Numbered from the stretch's first letter, positions 1 to 8,963 are shown. The stretch is 64,000 bases of DNA from Streptomyces durocortorensis (GCF_031760065.1 NZ_CP134500.1:1612001-1676000), one strand, 5' to 3'. Notes: generated by a model from the letters alone, not told the origin. Made by a program: numbers and translations.

Positions 1-879
1 GTCCGCGGGATGCGTGGTCACCGGGGGCAGGGCCAGTTCGCGCCGGAGCCCCGAGGCGGCGTCCAGCACGGTGTCCAGCAGCAGGCGCAGCCGCATGTCC
101 TCCACCGAGCGGCCCTCGCGGGCGGCCCGGCGGCTCGCCTCCAGGGCGGACTCCGCCTCCCCCAGCCGCCCCTTGAGCCGGCGCGACTCGCTCTCGGCGG
201 CGGAGACCTGGGCGGCCGCCTCGGCCCGTACGGTGTCGGCGGCGGCGGCGCTGCGGCGCAGGGCGGCCTCGCCGCGCTTGACCTCGCTCAGGGCGCTGCG
301 CAGCTTGCGGTGGAGCGATTCGGCCTCCTTGCGGGCCGCCTCCAGCTCGGTGCGCAGCCGCTCCGTCTCGGCGCGGGTGTGGGCGCGCGCCCGCTCCAGC
401 TCCTCCCGCAGCTGGACCAGTTCGCGCCGGGTCTCCTCGTCGGCCCGTTCCGCGTCCGCGCGCTGGACCTCCTCGCCCGCGGCTTCGACGAGCTTGACCC
501 AGCCCACCGGGCGCAGCACGTACGCGGCGGCGGCCACATCGAGGGGGTCGGCGGCGGCGGGCGGCGAACCCGCCTCCAGCGCACCGGCCAGCTCCGGCTG
601 GGACTGGCCCAGCCGCTCACCGATCCGCTGCCGGAAGAGGGCGTCGCTCTCCAGCGCGGCGGCCATCGCGTTCCCGGCGAACTTGGCCCGACGGGTCGGG
701 GTGAACCGGGCATACTGCCGCAACTGGGTGGGCAGTTCGGCGACGGTCAGTCCGCCGAAGGCATCGGAGACCAGGGCGACGACCCGCCGCCGTACACCTT
801 CGGGCAGCGGACGGTCGAGCGCCTCTGCACCGCCGTCGGCCGCATCGGCCGGTTCGGCGCCGCTGGTCGGCTGATCCAC
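1..879 (-). CDS. Coiled-coil protein, probable NYN-domain RNA-binding protein, C-terminus outside window
   Basis: The frame is open from a GTG at 879 to the window edge (293 codons) and is cut at its C-terminus. A TGA lies three codons upstream of the GTG, so this is the first possible start. The visible part has an acidic, Ala-rich N-terminus, a globular stretch to about residue 150, then a long Glu/Arg/Ala coiled coil (about residues 155-270). Streptomyces homologues I recall with this architecture carry a YacP-like NYN nuclease/RNA-binding domain after the coiled coil; that domain would lie off the window, so the family call is inference. The downstream partner gene cannot be seen. Confidence 0.6.
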   Translation of the reverse strand, partial: MDQPTSGAEPADAADGGAEALDRPLPEGVRRRVVALVSDAFGGLTVAELPTQLRQYARFTPTRRAKFAGNAMAAALESDALFRQRIGERLGQSQPELAGALEAGSPPAAADPLDVAAAAYVLRPVGWVKLVEAAGEEVQRADAERADEETRRELVQLREELERARAHTRAETERLRTELEAARKEAESLHRKLRSALSEVKRGEAALRRSAAAADTVRAEAAAQVSAAESESRRLKGRLGEAESALEASRRAAREGRSVEDMRLRLLLDTVLDAASGLRRELALPPVTTHPAD

Positions 880-918
880 CGTCCGTCACCCCATAGATAT
901 GTCGATGGGTGCGCTCCC

Positions 919-1161
919 TCAGGAAGCGGCACCCGGCCTGTCCACCAGTTCGATCTGATCCACCGCATTGCACCAACGACAGCGGACGGACTCGATGGTC
1001 TCACTGACCACCTCCCGCTCCTCGACACTCGACTCACCGGCCAGGTCGAGGTGCACGTACTCCACGACCTTGGAGGAGCGGGTCACGTCGAAGCGCGTGA
1101 GATTGCCGCACAGCGTGCAGCGCCAGCGGGTCCCGTCCGTCGGCAGGGGAACCGTCGTCAT
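919..1161 (-). CDS. Small zinc-ribbon protein (80 aa), function unknown
   Basis: ATG at 1161 was chosen over an upstream in-frame ATG because an AGAGGA-type ribosome site lies just before it and the extra 49 residues look non-coding. The protein has two CxxC pairs (C15/C18 and C61/C64) flanking a beta-rich middle, the layout of a rubredoxin-like zinc ribbon. I do not recognise a specific function. It sits 39 nt upstream of the GTG of the coiled-coil gene on the same strand, so the two are probably co-transcribed. Confidence 0.7.
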   Translation of the reverse strand: MTTVPLPTDGTRWRCTLCGNLTRFDVTRSSKVVEYVHLDLAGESSVEEREVVSETIESVRCRWCNAVDQIELVDRPGAAS

Positions 1162-1355
1162 CGTTGCGTCCTCTTTCGTCGTCTGCCGGAGCCCGCGCCG
1201 GGCGCGCCGCCGCGTCTCTTCCTGTCCTACGCCAAGGATCTCGCGGTGCGCCGTCGAACTGCGGAAGTCCTGGCGTAACCCTACGGCCTCGCGTATAAGC
1301 ATCGGCACGGCGAGGCGCTCCGTCCCCTTCTCCGCCGGTACGTCATGCTCTGTAC

Positions 1356-2108
1356 ATGATCGATTGGCGGCAGGTCGGCCGGCGGGCCACGGCCGGGAGG
1401 CTCCGGGAGACGGCGACGGCGAGCGGTGCCCCGGTCACGTACGGGCTGATCGCCCTGTGCGTCGTGATCTTCCTGGTCAGCCCGCTGTCCGGCTTCCACG
1501 CCGCGTACGGCACGGAGGACGCGCTGCTCGCCGCGCAGGCCGGGTACTTCGAGCGGTGGGGAGTGATCCCCGCGGAGCTGTGGGACGGCTCGGCGCATGC
1601 GCTGATCACGCCGTTCACCGCGCTGTTCGTCCACGGCAGCTGGCTGCACCTGCTGGGGAACCTGCTGTTCCTCTACGTGTTCGGCGCGATGGCCGAGGAG
1701 CGCATGGGCCGGGTGCGGTTCGCCCTGTTCTACGTGGGCTGCGGCTATGTGGCCCTCGTCTGTTACGCGGCGGCGCACGCGGACTCCGGACAGACGCTGG
1801 TCGGGGCGTCGGGTGCGATCTCCGCGGTGCTCGGCGCGTTCCTGTACCTGTTCCCCAGAGCCCGGGTGACCAGCCTGTTCCCGTTCCTCTTCTTTCTGCC
1901 GCTGCGCTTTCCCGCCTGGATCGTGCTGGTCTTCTGGTTCGGGCTCCAGTGGGCGGCGGCGCAGGGCGCGGACGCCGGGCCCGGCGTGGCGTATCTGGCG
2001 CATGTGGCCGGGTTCGCCGTCGGGTTCCTCTACGCCTGGGGGCGCTATGGGCGTAGGGCTAGAGTGAAGGTTCCAGCCACGGCCACCGAGGGAGACAGCC
2101 AGCCGTGA
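1356..2108 (+). CDS. Rhomboid family intramembrane serine protease
   Basis: 250 aa, about six or more hydrophobic segments. The rhomboid active site is intact: catalytic Ser152 in the GASG motif (150-153) and His216 in the last membrane helix (LAHVAGF). The HGSWLHLLGN stretch (H98, N102) supplies the oxyanion-side His/Asn typical of GlpG-like enzymes. It would cleave single-pass membrane substrates inside the bilayer; the substrate is unknown. The gene overlaps the next gene by 4 nt (GTGA), so the two are translationally coupled. No strong ribosome site is visible before the ATG. Confidence 0.9.
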   Translation: MIDWRQVGRRATAGRLRETATASGAPVTYGLIALCVVIFLVSPLSGFHAAYGTEDALLAAQAGYFERWGVIPAELWDGSAHALITPFTALFVHGSWLHLLGNLLFLYVFGAMAEERMGRVRFALFYVGCGYVALVCYAAAHADSGQTLVGASGAISAVLGAFLYLFPRARVTSLFPFLFFLPLRFPAWIVLVFWFGLQWAAAQGADAGPGVAYLAHVAGFAVGFLYAWGRYGRRARVKVPATATEGDSQP

Positions 2109-2386
2109 TCACCGCGATCGTGCTCATCAAGACCAGCGTGGACCGGATTCCGGAGATCGCCGAGGCCATCGCCGCGCTGGACAGTGTCAGCGAGGTCTTC
2201 TCCGTCACCGGCACCTACGACCTGATCGCCATGGTCCGGGTCGCCCGCCACGACGACCTCGCCGATGTCATCCCCGGCCGGATCAGCAAGATCCCGGGCG
2301 TCGAGGGCACCGACACCCATGTGGCGTTCCGTACGTACTCCCAGCACGACCTGGAAGCGGCGTTCGCCATCGGCCTCGACGCGTAG
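2105..2386 (+). CDS. Lrp/AsnC ligand-binding (RAM) domain protein, 93 aa
   Basis: The protein is a stand-alone RAM domain (beta-alpha-beta-beta-alpha-beta) with no helix-turn-helix. The typical core pattern VTGTYDLIAMVRV is visible at about residues 34-46. Stand-alone RAM proteins of this family bind amino acids or related small ligands and form dimers or larger rings; what this one binds is unknown. The GTG start overlaps the rhomboid stop codon, so it is made in step with the protease. A functional link to proteolysis is possible but unproven. Confidence 0.85.
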   Translation: MITAIVLIKTSVDRIPEIAEAIAALDSVSEVFSVTGTYDLIAMVRVARHDDLADVIPGRISKIPGVEGTDTHVAFRTYSQHDLEAAFAIGLDA

Positions 2387-2439
2387 GCGAACCGCTTCGG
2401 CCGGGGACAGGCGGTGCGCCTGTCCCCGGCCGAAGCGGT

Positions 2440-3837
2440 TCACGAGGTCTCTCGGACCTGGACCTGGGCGATCCCGCCCCGGTCCGGGACGCAACGGCCG
2501 TCCTCGGTGCGGTACTTCCACCGGGCGCCCTCGCGGACCAGCTCGGTGACCGCGCGCAGGAAGCGCTCGATGTGCTCGTCCGGCGTACCGGCGCCGAAGC
2601 TGACCCGGATCGCGTTCAGGGACCGCTCGCCCGGCTCGGCCTCGGGGGCGCCGCACTCGCCCGGGTCCTGCGGGTCGCTGCCGAGGAGGGTACGCACGAG
2701 CGGGTGGGCGCAGAAGAGGCCGTCGCGGACGCCGATGCCGTACTCCGCGGAGAGGGCTGCGGCGAAGTGGGAGCTGTTCCAGCCGCGCACCACGAAGGAG
2801 ATGACCCCGACCCGGGGCGCGTCGTCGCCGAACAGCGAGAGCACCCGCACCTCGGGGACGTCCGCGAGCCCCTCGCGGACCCGGCGCACCAACTCCTGTT
2901 CGCGGGCGACCAGGGTGCCGAAGCCCGCCTCGGTCAGGGCCTTGCAGGCGGAGGCGATGGAGTAGACCCCGATGACGTTGGGCGAACCGGCCTCGTGACG
3001 GGCGGCGGTGGTGTGCCAGTCGACCTCCACCCCGCCGTCGGCGCGCCGGGCGACCTTGCGGGAGGCCCCGCCGCCGGCGAGGTACGGCTCGGCCGCCCGG
3101 AGCCAGTCGGCGCGTCCGGCCAGGACCCCGGAGCCGAAGGGCGCGTACAGCTTGTGCCCGGAGAACGCGACCCAGTCGACGTCGAGTTCGGCGATGTCGA
3201 CGGGGTGGTGCGGGGCGAGCTGGGCGGCGTCCAGGACGATCCGGGCACCGTGCGCGTGCGCGGCGGCGGCCAGTTCCCTCACCGGCCACAGCTCACCGGT
3301 CACGTTGGAGGCTCCGGTGACGCAGACGAGGGCGGGGCCGTAGGGGGCTCGGTCGGCCAGCGCGCGCTCCAGGGTCTCAACCGCCTGGCCCGGGGTGCGG
3401 GGCGCGTTGAGGTAGGTGACCTGGGCGTCGCGCCAGGGCAGCAGGGAGGCATGGTGCTCGGTCTCGTACACGAACACCTGGCAGTCGGCGGGGATCGCGG
3501 CGGCCAGCAGGTTGAGGGAGTCGGTGGTGGAGCGGGTGAAGACGACCTGGTCGTCGGCGCGGCAGCCGAGGAACTCCGCGACCATGCGGCGGCTGTTCTC
3601 GAAGAGGTCGGTGGAGAGCTGCGAGAGGTATCCGGCCCCGCGGTGGACGCTGCCGTAGTACGGGGCATAGGCGGCGACGTCGTCCCAGACCCGCTGGAGG
3701 GCCGGGGCACTGGCGGCGTAGTCGAGTGCGGCGTAGGTGACCTCACCGCCGGTGACGAGCGGAACGGTGACGTCCTGCCCCAGAACGGGCAGCGGGGCAC
3801 AAACCGACGGGTCGAGGGCAGCGGTGGAGACAGACAT
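2440..3837 (-). CDS. Class V aminotransferase, SufS/cysteine-desulfurase-like
   Basis: 465 aa from ATG 3837, chosen because GGGAG lies about 8 nt upstream; an in-frame ATG 33 nt earlier lacks this. It is a PLP fold-type I enzyme: Schiff-base Lys229 in SGHKLYAP, PLP-binding Asp203 in LDAAQ, and the TEHH motif near 127. Near the C-terminus a group-II desulfurase-like loop is present (R371, C376 in GLFCAHP), so a persulfide-forming cysteine is plausible. Substrate is not certain; isopenicillin-N-epimerase-like and selenocysteine-lyase-like members share the fold. The long leader holds an apparent SAM-IV riboswitch, which points to a role in cysteine or methionine sulfur metabolism (inference). 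Confidence 0.85.
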   Translation of the reverse strand: MSVSTAALDPSVCAPLPVLGQDVTVPLVTGGEVTYAALDYAASAPALQRVWDDVAAYAPYYGSVHRGAGYLSQLSTDLFENSRRMVAEFLGCRADDQVVFTRSTTDSLNLLAAAIPADCQVFVYETEHHASLLPWRDAQVTYLNAPRTPGQAVETLERALADRAPYGPALVCVTGASNVTGELWPVRELAAAAHAHGARIVLDAAQLAPHHPVDIAELDVDWVAFSGHKLYAPFGSGVLAGRADWLRAAEPYLAGGGASRKVARRADGGVEVDWHTTAARHEAGSPNVIGVYSIASACKALTEAGFGTLVAREQELVRRVREGLADVPEVRVLSLFGDDAPRVGVISFVVRGWNSSHFAAALSAEYGIGVRDGLFCAHPLVRTLLGSDPQDPGECGAPEAEPGERSLNAIRVSFGAGTPDEHIERFLRAVTELVREGARWKYRTEDGRCVPDRGGIAQVQVRETS

Positions 3838-4052
3838 GGCGAACTCCCGTAACAGGCAGGCGAGATCCACGCGCCGGCGGGTACGCGGCAGCGCGGGAGA
3901 AGAAAGGAAAAAGTGCGCGGAAGAGGGCGGTCAGCCCTGGGCCCGCGAGCACGGCCGGAGCCGAACGACGGGCCCTAACGCATTCGCTTGCTCACAAGAG
4001 GCTCCCTAGGGACCAGGACCCCGGGGGCTGGCATCCGCTGGATGCCGAGGGG

Positions 4053-4168
4053 CCCGCGCTTGCCGCAGACCTCGCTGCCTGCGGCCTGGTCTTCACCCGG
4101 GGCACCCCGCCACGGACGGAGGGTTGCCGGACAGCGGGCCGGGGCCGTAGTCGCTGTCACTCATGACC
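4053..4168 (-). ncRNA. SAM-IV riboswitch (leader of the class V aminotransferase gene)
   Basis: Reading the minus strand from 4168, the leader begins GGTCATGAGTG and later has CCGGCAACCCTCC, then GGGGTGCCCCGGGTGA followed by GACC. GGTC (4168-4165) pairs with the closing GACC near 4088 as the basal stem. This is the conserved core shared by SAM-I and SAM-IV, in the actinobacterial SAM-IV form as I recall it. A further hairpin (GCCGCAG.../...CTGCGGC, 4062-4085) follows immediately, as expected for the SAM-IV 3' subdomain. It lies about 215 nt upstream of the ATG. Further stems (4031-4045 and around TCCCTAGGGA near 4005) could form the expression platform. A covariance-model search was not possible here. 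Confidence 0.85.
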
Positions 4169-4176
4169 TGCGCAGC

Positions 4177-4204
4177 ATCTTGCCATACGCCCGCACGCGC
4201 GCAA
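4177..4204 (-). promoter_or_regulatory. Candidate promoter of the SAM-IV leader
   Basis: On the minus strand TTGCGC (4204-4199), a 16-nt gap and CAAGAT (4182-4177) resemble a HrdB-type promoter. Transcription would begin just before the riboswitch core. Both hexamers are imperfect, so this is tentative. Confidence 0.35.
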
Positions 4205-4249
4205 GGGCGCGGTCCGGTATCCGGACTGCGCCCCGCGTCACACCGTGTG

Positions 4250-4271
4250 CGCCGGAGGTGTCTCTCCGGCG
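4250..4271 (-). terminator. Hairpin terminator after trpD
   Basis: An 8-bp perfect stem (CGCCGGAG/CTCCGGCG) with a 6-nt loop begins 4 nt past the trpD stop codon. There is no U-run, as is common in Streptomyces. It separates trpD from the riboswitch leader. Confidence 0.6.
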
Positions 4272-4274
4272 TGC

Positions 4275-5339
4275 TCAGGCGTTGCTGGCGGCGACCCAGC
4301 GTTCCAGGGCGCGCTTGGCCGCGCCGGAGTCGATGGCCTCGGCCGCCACGGCGATCTTCGCCGCGATCTGCTCGGTGAGCGCGCCGGGGCCCGGGTCCAG
4401 CGCGACCAGCGCGGCCGCCGAGTTGAGCAGCACCGCCTCGCGCACCGCGCCCCTCTCGCCGTCCAGCAGGCGGCGGGCCACATCGGCGTTGTACGAGGCG
4501 TCGGCGCCGCGCAGCGCCTCGACGGGGACGATGGGCAGCCCGACGTCGCGCGGGTCGAACGGCTCCTCGCGGACCGCGCCGTCGCGGACCACCCAGACCC
4601 GGGAGGTGGCGGTGGTCGTCAGCTCGTCGAGCCCGTCGTCACCCCGGAAGACCAGCGCGGAGTTGCCCCGGTCGGCCAGGACACCCGCGACGATGGGCGC
4701 CATGCGGGCGTCGGCCACCCCGACGGCCTGGGCGCGTACCTGGGCCGGGTTGGTGAGGGGGCCCAGGATGTTGAACGTGGTCTGCGCGCCGAGCTCCTTG
4801 CGGGCCTTGGCGGCGTACCGCAGGGCGGGGTGGAACTTCACGGCGAAGCAGAAGGTGATGCCCGCCTGTTCGGCGACCTCGACGACCCGTCGCGGGGTCA
4901 GCTCCAGGTTGACGCCCAGCTTCTCCAGTACGTCGGAGGAGCCGCTTGCCGAGGAGGCGGCCCGGTTTCCGTGCTTGACGACCTTGGCGCCGGTGCCCGC
5001 GATGACGATCGCGGACATGGTGGAGATGTTGACCGTCTTGGCGAGGTCGCCGCCGGTACCGACGATGTCGACGGTGCGGCCGGGCACCTCGATGAGGTTG
5101 GCGTGTGCGTACATCGCGCGGACCAGCCCGGTGACTTCCTCGACGGTCTCGCCCTTGGCCCGCAGCGCGACGGCGAACCCGGCGATCTGCGCGTCGGTCG
5201 CCTCGCCGCTCATGATGCGGTCCATGGCCCAGGCGGTCTCCTCGGAGCTGAGGTTCTCGCCGCGCAGCAGGGGGTTCAGCAGACCGGGCCAGGAAGGGGC
5301 CGCCACGCTGTCGCCGCCGTTCGGGGTCACAACGTTCAT
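4275..5339 (-). CDS. trpD: Anthranilate phosphoribosyltransferase
   Basis: 354 aa. It transfers phosphoribose from PRPP to anthranilate, the second committed step of tryptophan synthesis, in the cytoplasm. Family landmarks are present: the glycine-rich PRPP/Mg loop DIVGTGGD at 91-98, and the KHGNRAASS anthranilate/phosphate segment at about 122-130 followed by GSSDVLE. ATG at 5339 is preceded by GGAG. An in-frame upstream extension exists but overlaps the likely promoter. No other trp gene is adjacent, so trpD is a detached gene here, flanked by its own promoter and hairpin. Confidence 0.96.
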   Translation of the reverse strand: MNVVTPNGGDSVAAPSWPGLLNPLLRGENLSSEETAWAMDRIMSGEATDAQIAGFAVALRAKGETVEEVTGLVRAMYAHANLIEVPGRTVDIVGTGGDLAKTVNISTMSAIVIAGTGAKVVKHGNRAASSASGSSDVLEKLGVNLELTPRRVVEVAEQAGITFCFAVKFHPALRYAAKARKELGAQTTFNILGPLTNPAQVRAQAVGVADARMAPIVAGVLADRGNSALVFRGDDGLDELTTTATSRVWVVRDGAVREEPFDPRDVGLPIVPVEALRGADASYNADVARRLLDGERGAVREAVLLNSAAALVALDPGPGALTEQIAAKIAVAAEAIDSGAAKRALERWVAASNA

Positions 5340-5380
5340 GGTCCGCTCCAGGGTCCACAGCCGGTCAGAAGGATGGCTCC

Positions 5381-5386
5381 ACCCTA
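5381..5386 (-). promoter_or_regulatory. trpD: Candidate -10 element of trpD
   Basis: TAGGGT on the minus strand fits the Streptomyces HrdB -10 pattern TAGRRT. It lies 42 nt upstream of the trpD ATG and just downstream of the qcrB terminator. No convincing -35 was found at ideal spacing. Confidence 0.4.
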
Positions 5387-5406
5387 TCCAGCCCGGGGGA
5401 CCACAA

Positions 5407-5437
5407 AGAGCCCCGTCCATCGAATGGACGGGGCTCT
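5407..5437 (-). terminator. Strong terminator after qcrB
   Basis: A perfect 14-bp stem (AGAGCCCCGTCCAT with its complement) closes a 3-nt loop, 24 nt past the qcrB stop codon. It ends the ctaE-qcrCAB transcript and insulates trpD downstream. Confidence 0.88.
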
Positions 5438-5461
5438 CGTGGTGGCGATCAGTTCAGGTGA

Positions 5462-7108
5462 TCAGTGGTGGCCGTGGCCCTCGGTGATCTCCTTGTACTC
5501 CTCGGTGGTGGGCTTGGCGATCTGGTTGTTCTCGCCGTAGTAGCCCTTGCTGAGCTTGGCGCGCAGCTTCTGCACCGGGGAGATCTTGCGCTTGACGCCG
5601 TTCTCGTCGACCTCGGGGCCGAGTTCGACCGGCTTGTACTGCTCGTGCGCCGTGAGCGTGTGCAGCTTCTCCTGGCTGAGCGGCTCGTGGACCTCCACGA
5701 ACTCACCGTGCGGCAGCCGCTTGATGATGCCGGTCTCGCGGCCGTGCAGCACCTTCTCCCGGTCGCGGCGCTGGAGACCGAGGCAGATCCGCTTGGTGAC
5801 GATGAACGCGATGACCGGTCCGACGAAGAAGAAGATCCGGACGAACCAGGTGATGGCGTTGATCGACAGGTGGAAGTGCGTGGCCCACAGGTCGTTTCCA
5901 CCGCCGACGAGGCCGATGAAGTACGCCGTGACCCAGGCGACGCCGAGGCCCGTACGGGTCGGGGCGTTGCGCGGGCGGTCCAGGATGTGGTGCTCGCGCT
6001 TGTCCCCGGTGATCCAGGACTCGACGAACGGGTAGACCGCGGGCAGCGTGAGCACCAGGCCGAAGAGGACCAGCGGGATGAACACGCCCAGGTTGAGCGT
6101 GTGGCCCCAGAACACGATCTCCCAGCCCGGCATGACACGGACCAGACCCTCGGCGAAGCCCATGTACCAGTCGGGCTGGGCGCCGGTGGACACCTGGTCC
6201 GGGCGGTACGGGCCGAGCGCCCAGATCGGGTTGATCGTGGCGATCGCCGAGATGATCGCGATGATGCCGAAGACCAGGAAGAAGAAGCCTCCGGCCTTCG
6301 CCATGTACACGGGCAGCAGCGGCATGCCGACGACGTTCTTGTTGGTCCGGCCGGGACCCGCGAACTGCGTGTGCTTGTGGTAGAAGACCAGGATCAGGTG
6401 GGCCACCAGCAGACCGAGCATGATGCCCGGCAGCAGCAGGATGTGGATCGAGTAGAACCTGGCCACGAAGTCGTGACCGGGGAACTCGCCGCCGAACAGG
6501 AACATCGAGATGTACGTACCGACGATCGGCACGGACAGGATCGCGCCCTGGGTGAAGCGGACACCCGTACCGGAGAGCAGGTCGTCCGGGAGGGAGTAGC
6601 CGGTGAAGCCGGTGAACATACCCAGCACGAACAGCAGGAAGCCGAACACCCAGTTGATCTCGCGCGGCTTGCGGAAGGCGCCCGTGAAGAAGACGCGCAT
6701 CATGTGCACGAACATGCCGGCCAGGAAGATCAGCGCGGCCCAGTGGTGGATCTGCCGCACGAGCAGACCGCCACGGATCTCGAAGCTGATCTTCAGCGTC
6801 GAGGCGTAGGCCTCCGACATCCGGATGCCCTGCATGGGCTCGTACGGACCGTGGTAGACGATCTCGTTCATGCTCGGCTGGAAGAACAGCGTCAGATACA
6901 CACCCGTGAGGATGATGATGATGAAGCTGTAGAGCGCGACCTCACCGAGCATGAAGGACCAGTGGTCCGGGAAGATCTTGCGCATGTTGGCCTTGGCCAG
7001 GCCGTAGATGCCCAGCCGGCCGTCCGCCCAGTCGGCGACCCGCTCGCCCGCGGGTGCCTTGCGCTGCCCCGCCTGGTCGGCGGGCGGGTTCGTTGTCGCA
7101 GTACTCAT
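5462..7108 (-). CDS. qcrB: Cytochrome bc1 complex cytochrome b subunit
   Basis: 548 aa membrane subunit of the menaquinol:cytochrome c oxidoreductase, which joins the aa3 oxidase in a supercomplex in actinobacteria. The four haem b ligands are visible as two pairs: H121/H135 in the RQIHHW helix and H222/H237. The 15-residue second spacing is of the b6-like type. The Qo-site motif is PDWY (312-315), the actinobacterial variant of PEWY. There are about nine hydrophobic helices, then a long charged C-terminal tail ending in a His-rich end, as in other actinobacterial QcrB. Its ATG overlaps the qcrA stop by 4 nt. Confidence 0.97.
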   Translation of the reverse strand: MSTATTNPPADQAGQRKAPAGERVADWADGRLGIYGLAKANMRKIFPDHWSFMLGEVALYSFIIIILTGVYLTLFFQPSMNEIVYHGPYEPMQGIRMSEAYASTLKISFEIRGGLLVRQIHHWAALIFLAGMFVHMMRVFFTGAFRKPREINWVFGFLLFVLGMFTGFTGYSLPDDLLSGTGVRFTQGAILSVPIVGTYISMFLFGGEFPGHDFVARFYSIHILLLPGIMLGLLVAHLILVFYHKHTQFAGPGRTNKNVVGMPLLPVYMAKAGGFFFLVFGIIAIISAIATINPIWALGPYRPDQVSTGAQPDWYMGFAEGLVRVMPGWEIVFWGHTLNLGVFIPLVLFGLVLTLPAVYPFVESWITGDKREHHILDRPRNAPTRTGLGVAWVTAYFIGLVGGGNDLWATHFHLSINAITWFVRIFFFVGPVIAFIVTKRICLGLQRRDREKVLHGRETGIIKRLPHGEFVEVHEPLSQEKLHTLTAHEQYKPVELGPEVDENGVKRKISPVQKLRAKLSKGYYGENNQIAKPTTEEYKEITEGHGHH

Positions 7109-8157
7109 CCGCGCTCCCAGAAGGAAGGGCCGACGGGCTCGTCGAAGTCACCGAGCGCCTCGAGGTTGCCCTCGCTGTTCACGCCGATCCGCAGCTGCGG
7201 AAGAGCGTGGCCGGCCGGACCGAAGATGACGCGGGCGCCGTCGGAGAGGTCGAAGGTGGACTGGTGGCACGGGCAGAGCACATGGTGTGTCTGCTGCTCG
7301 TACAGGCTGATCGGGCAGCCGACGTGGGTGCAGATCTTGGAGAAGGCCACGATGCCCTCGTGGGCCCACTCGCGCTGGCGCCTGTCCTTGATGTCGTCCG
7401 GCTCGATGCGGACGATCATGAGGGCGGCCTTGGCGATCTGCGTGAGGAAGTCGTGCGAGTCCTCCTCAAGCCCCTCGGGCCTGGCGAAGGTCAGCGACCC
7501 CACGGGGACGTGCTCGGGACGGAGCGGCTCGCCGGTGTTCATGTTGACGAGCAGCTTGCCCTTGGCCCACATGGTGGTGCGGAGCTTCTTCTCCGGCAGC
7601 GGACCGAGGTCGCGCAGCAGGACCACACCGGAGAGCGGCACCAGGGCCAGCGCACCGAACATGGTGTTCCGGATCAGCTTGCGCCGACCGAGCTGGGACT
7701 CCTCGGCACCGGCCGCGAAGTCGGCCATCACCTGGGCCTTGACCTCGGGCTCGGCCTCGATCGGGTGGCGCTCGGCGGCGACCTCGACATCGGACATCAG
7801 GGTGCGCGCCCAGTGGACGGCGCCCGCGCCGATGAAGAAGAGCGCGAAGCCCAGGGTGAGACCCAGGGAGAAGTTGAGCGGGCTCACATGACCGAAGGGC
7901 CAGATGTAGACGATCTTGTCCACCGGGAAGATGACGTAGGAGGCGATGAAGCCCACCGTCGCCAGCATCGAGAGGGTGAACATGAACGCGACGGCCCGCT
8001 CCGAGCGGCGCGCGGCGCGTTCGTCGAGGTCCTGGATGCGCGGCTGGTGGGCCGGCAGCCCCGGGTCGGCGAACGGGTCGTCCGTACCCTCGACCGCGCC
8101 GTGCGCGGTCTCCTGCACTGCGGGCAGGCTGTCTTCTGGAATCTGTTGGCTACTCAT
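7105..8157 (-). CDS. qcrA: Cytochrome bc1 complex Rieske iron-sulfur subunit
   Basis: 350 aa, much longer than proteobacterial Rieske proteins because of an N-terminal extension with three membrane helices (about 56-77, 96-117, 163-183), a known actinobacterial feature. The C-terminal Rieske fold has CTHVGC (276-281) and CPCHQS (295-300): C276, H278, C295 and H298 hold the 2Fe-2S cluster and C281/C297 form the disulfide. It moves electrons from menaquinol to the cytochrome cc subunit. It overlaps qcrC and qcrB by 4 nt each. Confidence 0.97.
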   Translation of the reverse strand: MSSQQIPEDSLPAVQETAHGAVEGTDDPFADPGLPAHQPRIQDLDERAARRSERAVAFMFTLSMLATVGFIASYVIFPVDKIVYIWPFGHVSPLNFSLGLTLGFALFFIGAGAVHWARTLMSDVEVAAERHPIEAEPEVKAQVMADFAAGAEESQLGRRKLIRNTMFGALALVPLSGVVLLRDLGPLPEKKLRTTMWAKGKLLVNMNTGEPLRPEHVPVGSLTFARPEGLEEDSHDFLTQIAKAALMIVRIEPDDIKDRRQREWAHEGIVAFSKICTHVGCPISLYEQQTHHVLCPCHQSTFDLSDGARVIFGPAGHALPQLRIGVNSEGNLEALGDFDEPVGPSFWERG

Positions 8158-8963
8158 GACTTCTTGGCCTTAGCGGTGTGGGCCGCGACCCAAACGGCAG
8201 TTGCGATGAGAGCGCCGAGCCCGAAGATCCAGGTGAACAGACCCTCACTGACCGGACCGAGACCACCGAGCGAAAGGCCACCAGGGCTCGCCGTCTCCGA
8301 ACCGTTCACGGTCTGGATGTACGCGATGATGTCCTTCTTCTCCTGGTTGGGCATCGTCGTGTCCGGGAAGGAGGGCATGCTCTGCGGGCCGGTCTGCATG
8401 GCCTCGTAGATGTGCTTCGGGCTCACGCCTTCGAGGTCCGGGGCGTACTTGCCGTGTGTCAGCGCGCCGCCCTTACCCGTGAAGTTGTGGCACTGGGCGC
8501 AGTTGTTGCGGAACAGTTCGCCACCCTTGGCGACGTCCGCGCCGGCCGGGTCGACCTGCTTGTCGGTCGGCGTGATCGGACCGGCGCCGAGCGACGCGAC
8601 GTACGCCGCGAGCTGGTCGATCTCCGCCTGGGTGTAGATGACCTTCTTCTTCGGTACCTGGACGCCCGGCTGCTGCGCGGGCATACGGCCCGTGCCGACC
8701 TGGAAGTCGACGGCGGCGGAGCCCACGCCCACGAGGGACGGCCCGTCGGTGGTGCCCTGACCGCCGGTTCCGTGGCAGCTGGCGCAGCCTACGGCGTAGA
8801 GCTTCTTGCCCTCTTCGATGGCGAGGGACTGGGCGGTTTCATCGGCCTGCGCCTTGCCCGCAGGCGCGAACGCGGCGTACAGCCCCCCGGTAGCCGCCAG
8901 CGCGAGGAGTAGTACGACGACCGCCGCCAGCGGATGGCGTCGTCGTGCGGAGAGCTTTTTCAC
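8154..8963 (-). CDS. qcrC: Cytochrome bc1 complex dihaem cytochrome c subunit
   Basis: 269 aa from a GTG at 8963. N-terminal signal anchor (about 11-33), two CxxCH haem c sites (CASCH at 60-64, CAQCH at 155-159) and a C-terminal membrane helix (about 240-262). This di-haem cytochrome cc passes electrons directly to CtaC, so no soluble cytochrome c is needed. It overlaps qcrA by 4 nt. A 55-nt gap separates it from ctaE, with GGGG before the start. Confidence 0.97.
   Translation of the reverse strand: MKKLSARRRHPLAAVVVLLLALAATGGLYAAFAPAGKAQADETAQSLAIEEGKKLYAVGCASCHGTGGQGTTDGPSLVGVGSAAVDFQVGTGRMPAQQPGVQVPKKKVIYTQAEIDQLAAYVASLGAGPITPTDKQVDPAGADVAKGGELFRNNCAQCHNFTGKGGALTHGKYAPDLEGVSPKHIYEAMQTGPQSMPSFPDTTMPNQEKKDIIAYIQTVNGSETASPGGLSLGGLGPVSEGLFTWIFGLGALIATAVWVAAHTAKAKKS

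Noticed and set aside
5340-5420. Trp-rich in-frame extension upstream of trpD, resembling an attenuation leader peptide
   Set aside because: The frame is continuous with trpD rather than a separate short peptide, and the likely -10 (TAGGGT) lies inside it, so the Trp codons are probably not transcribed. No terminator/antiterminator pair is seen.
5465-8409. Long plus-strand frames opposite qcrB and qcrA
   Set aside because: Shadow frames; the minus-strand products have all haem and Rieske ligands.
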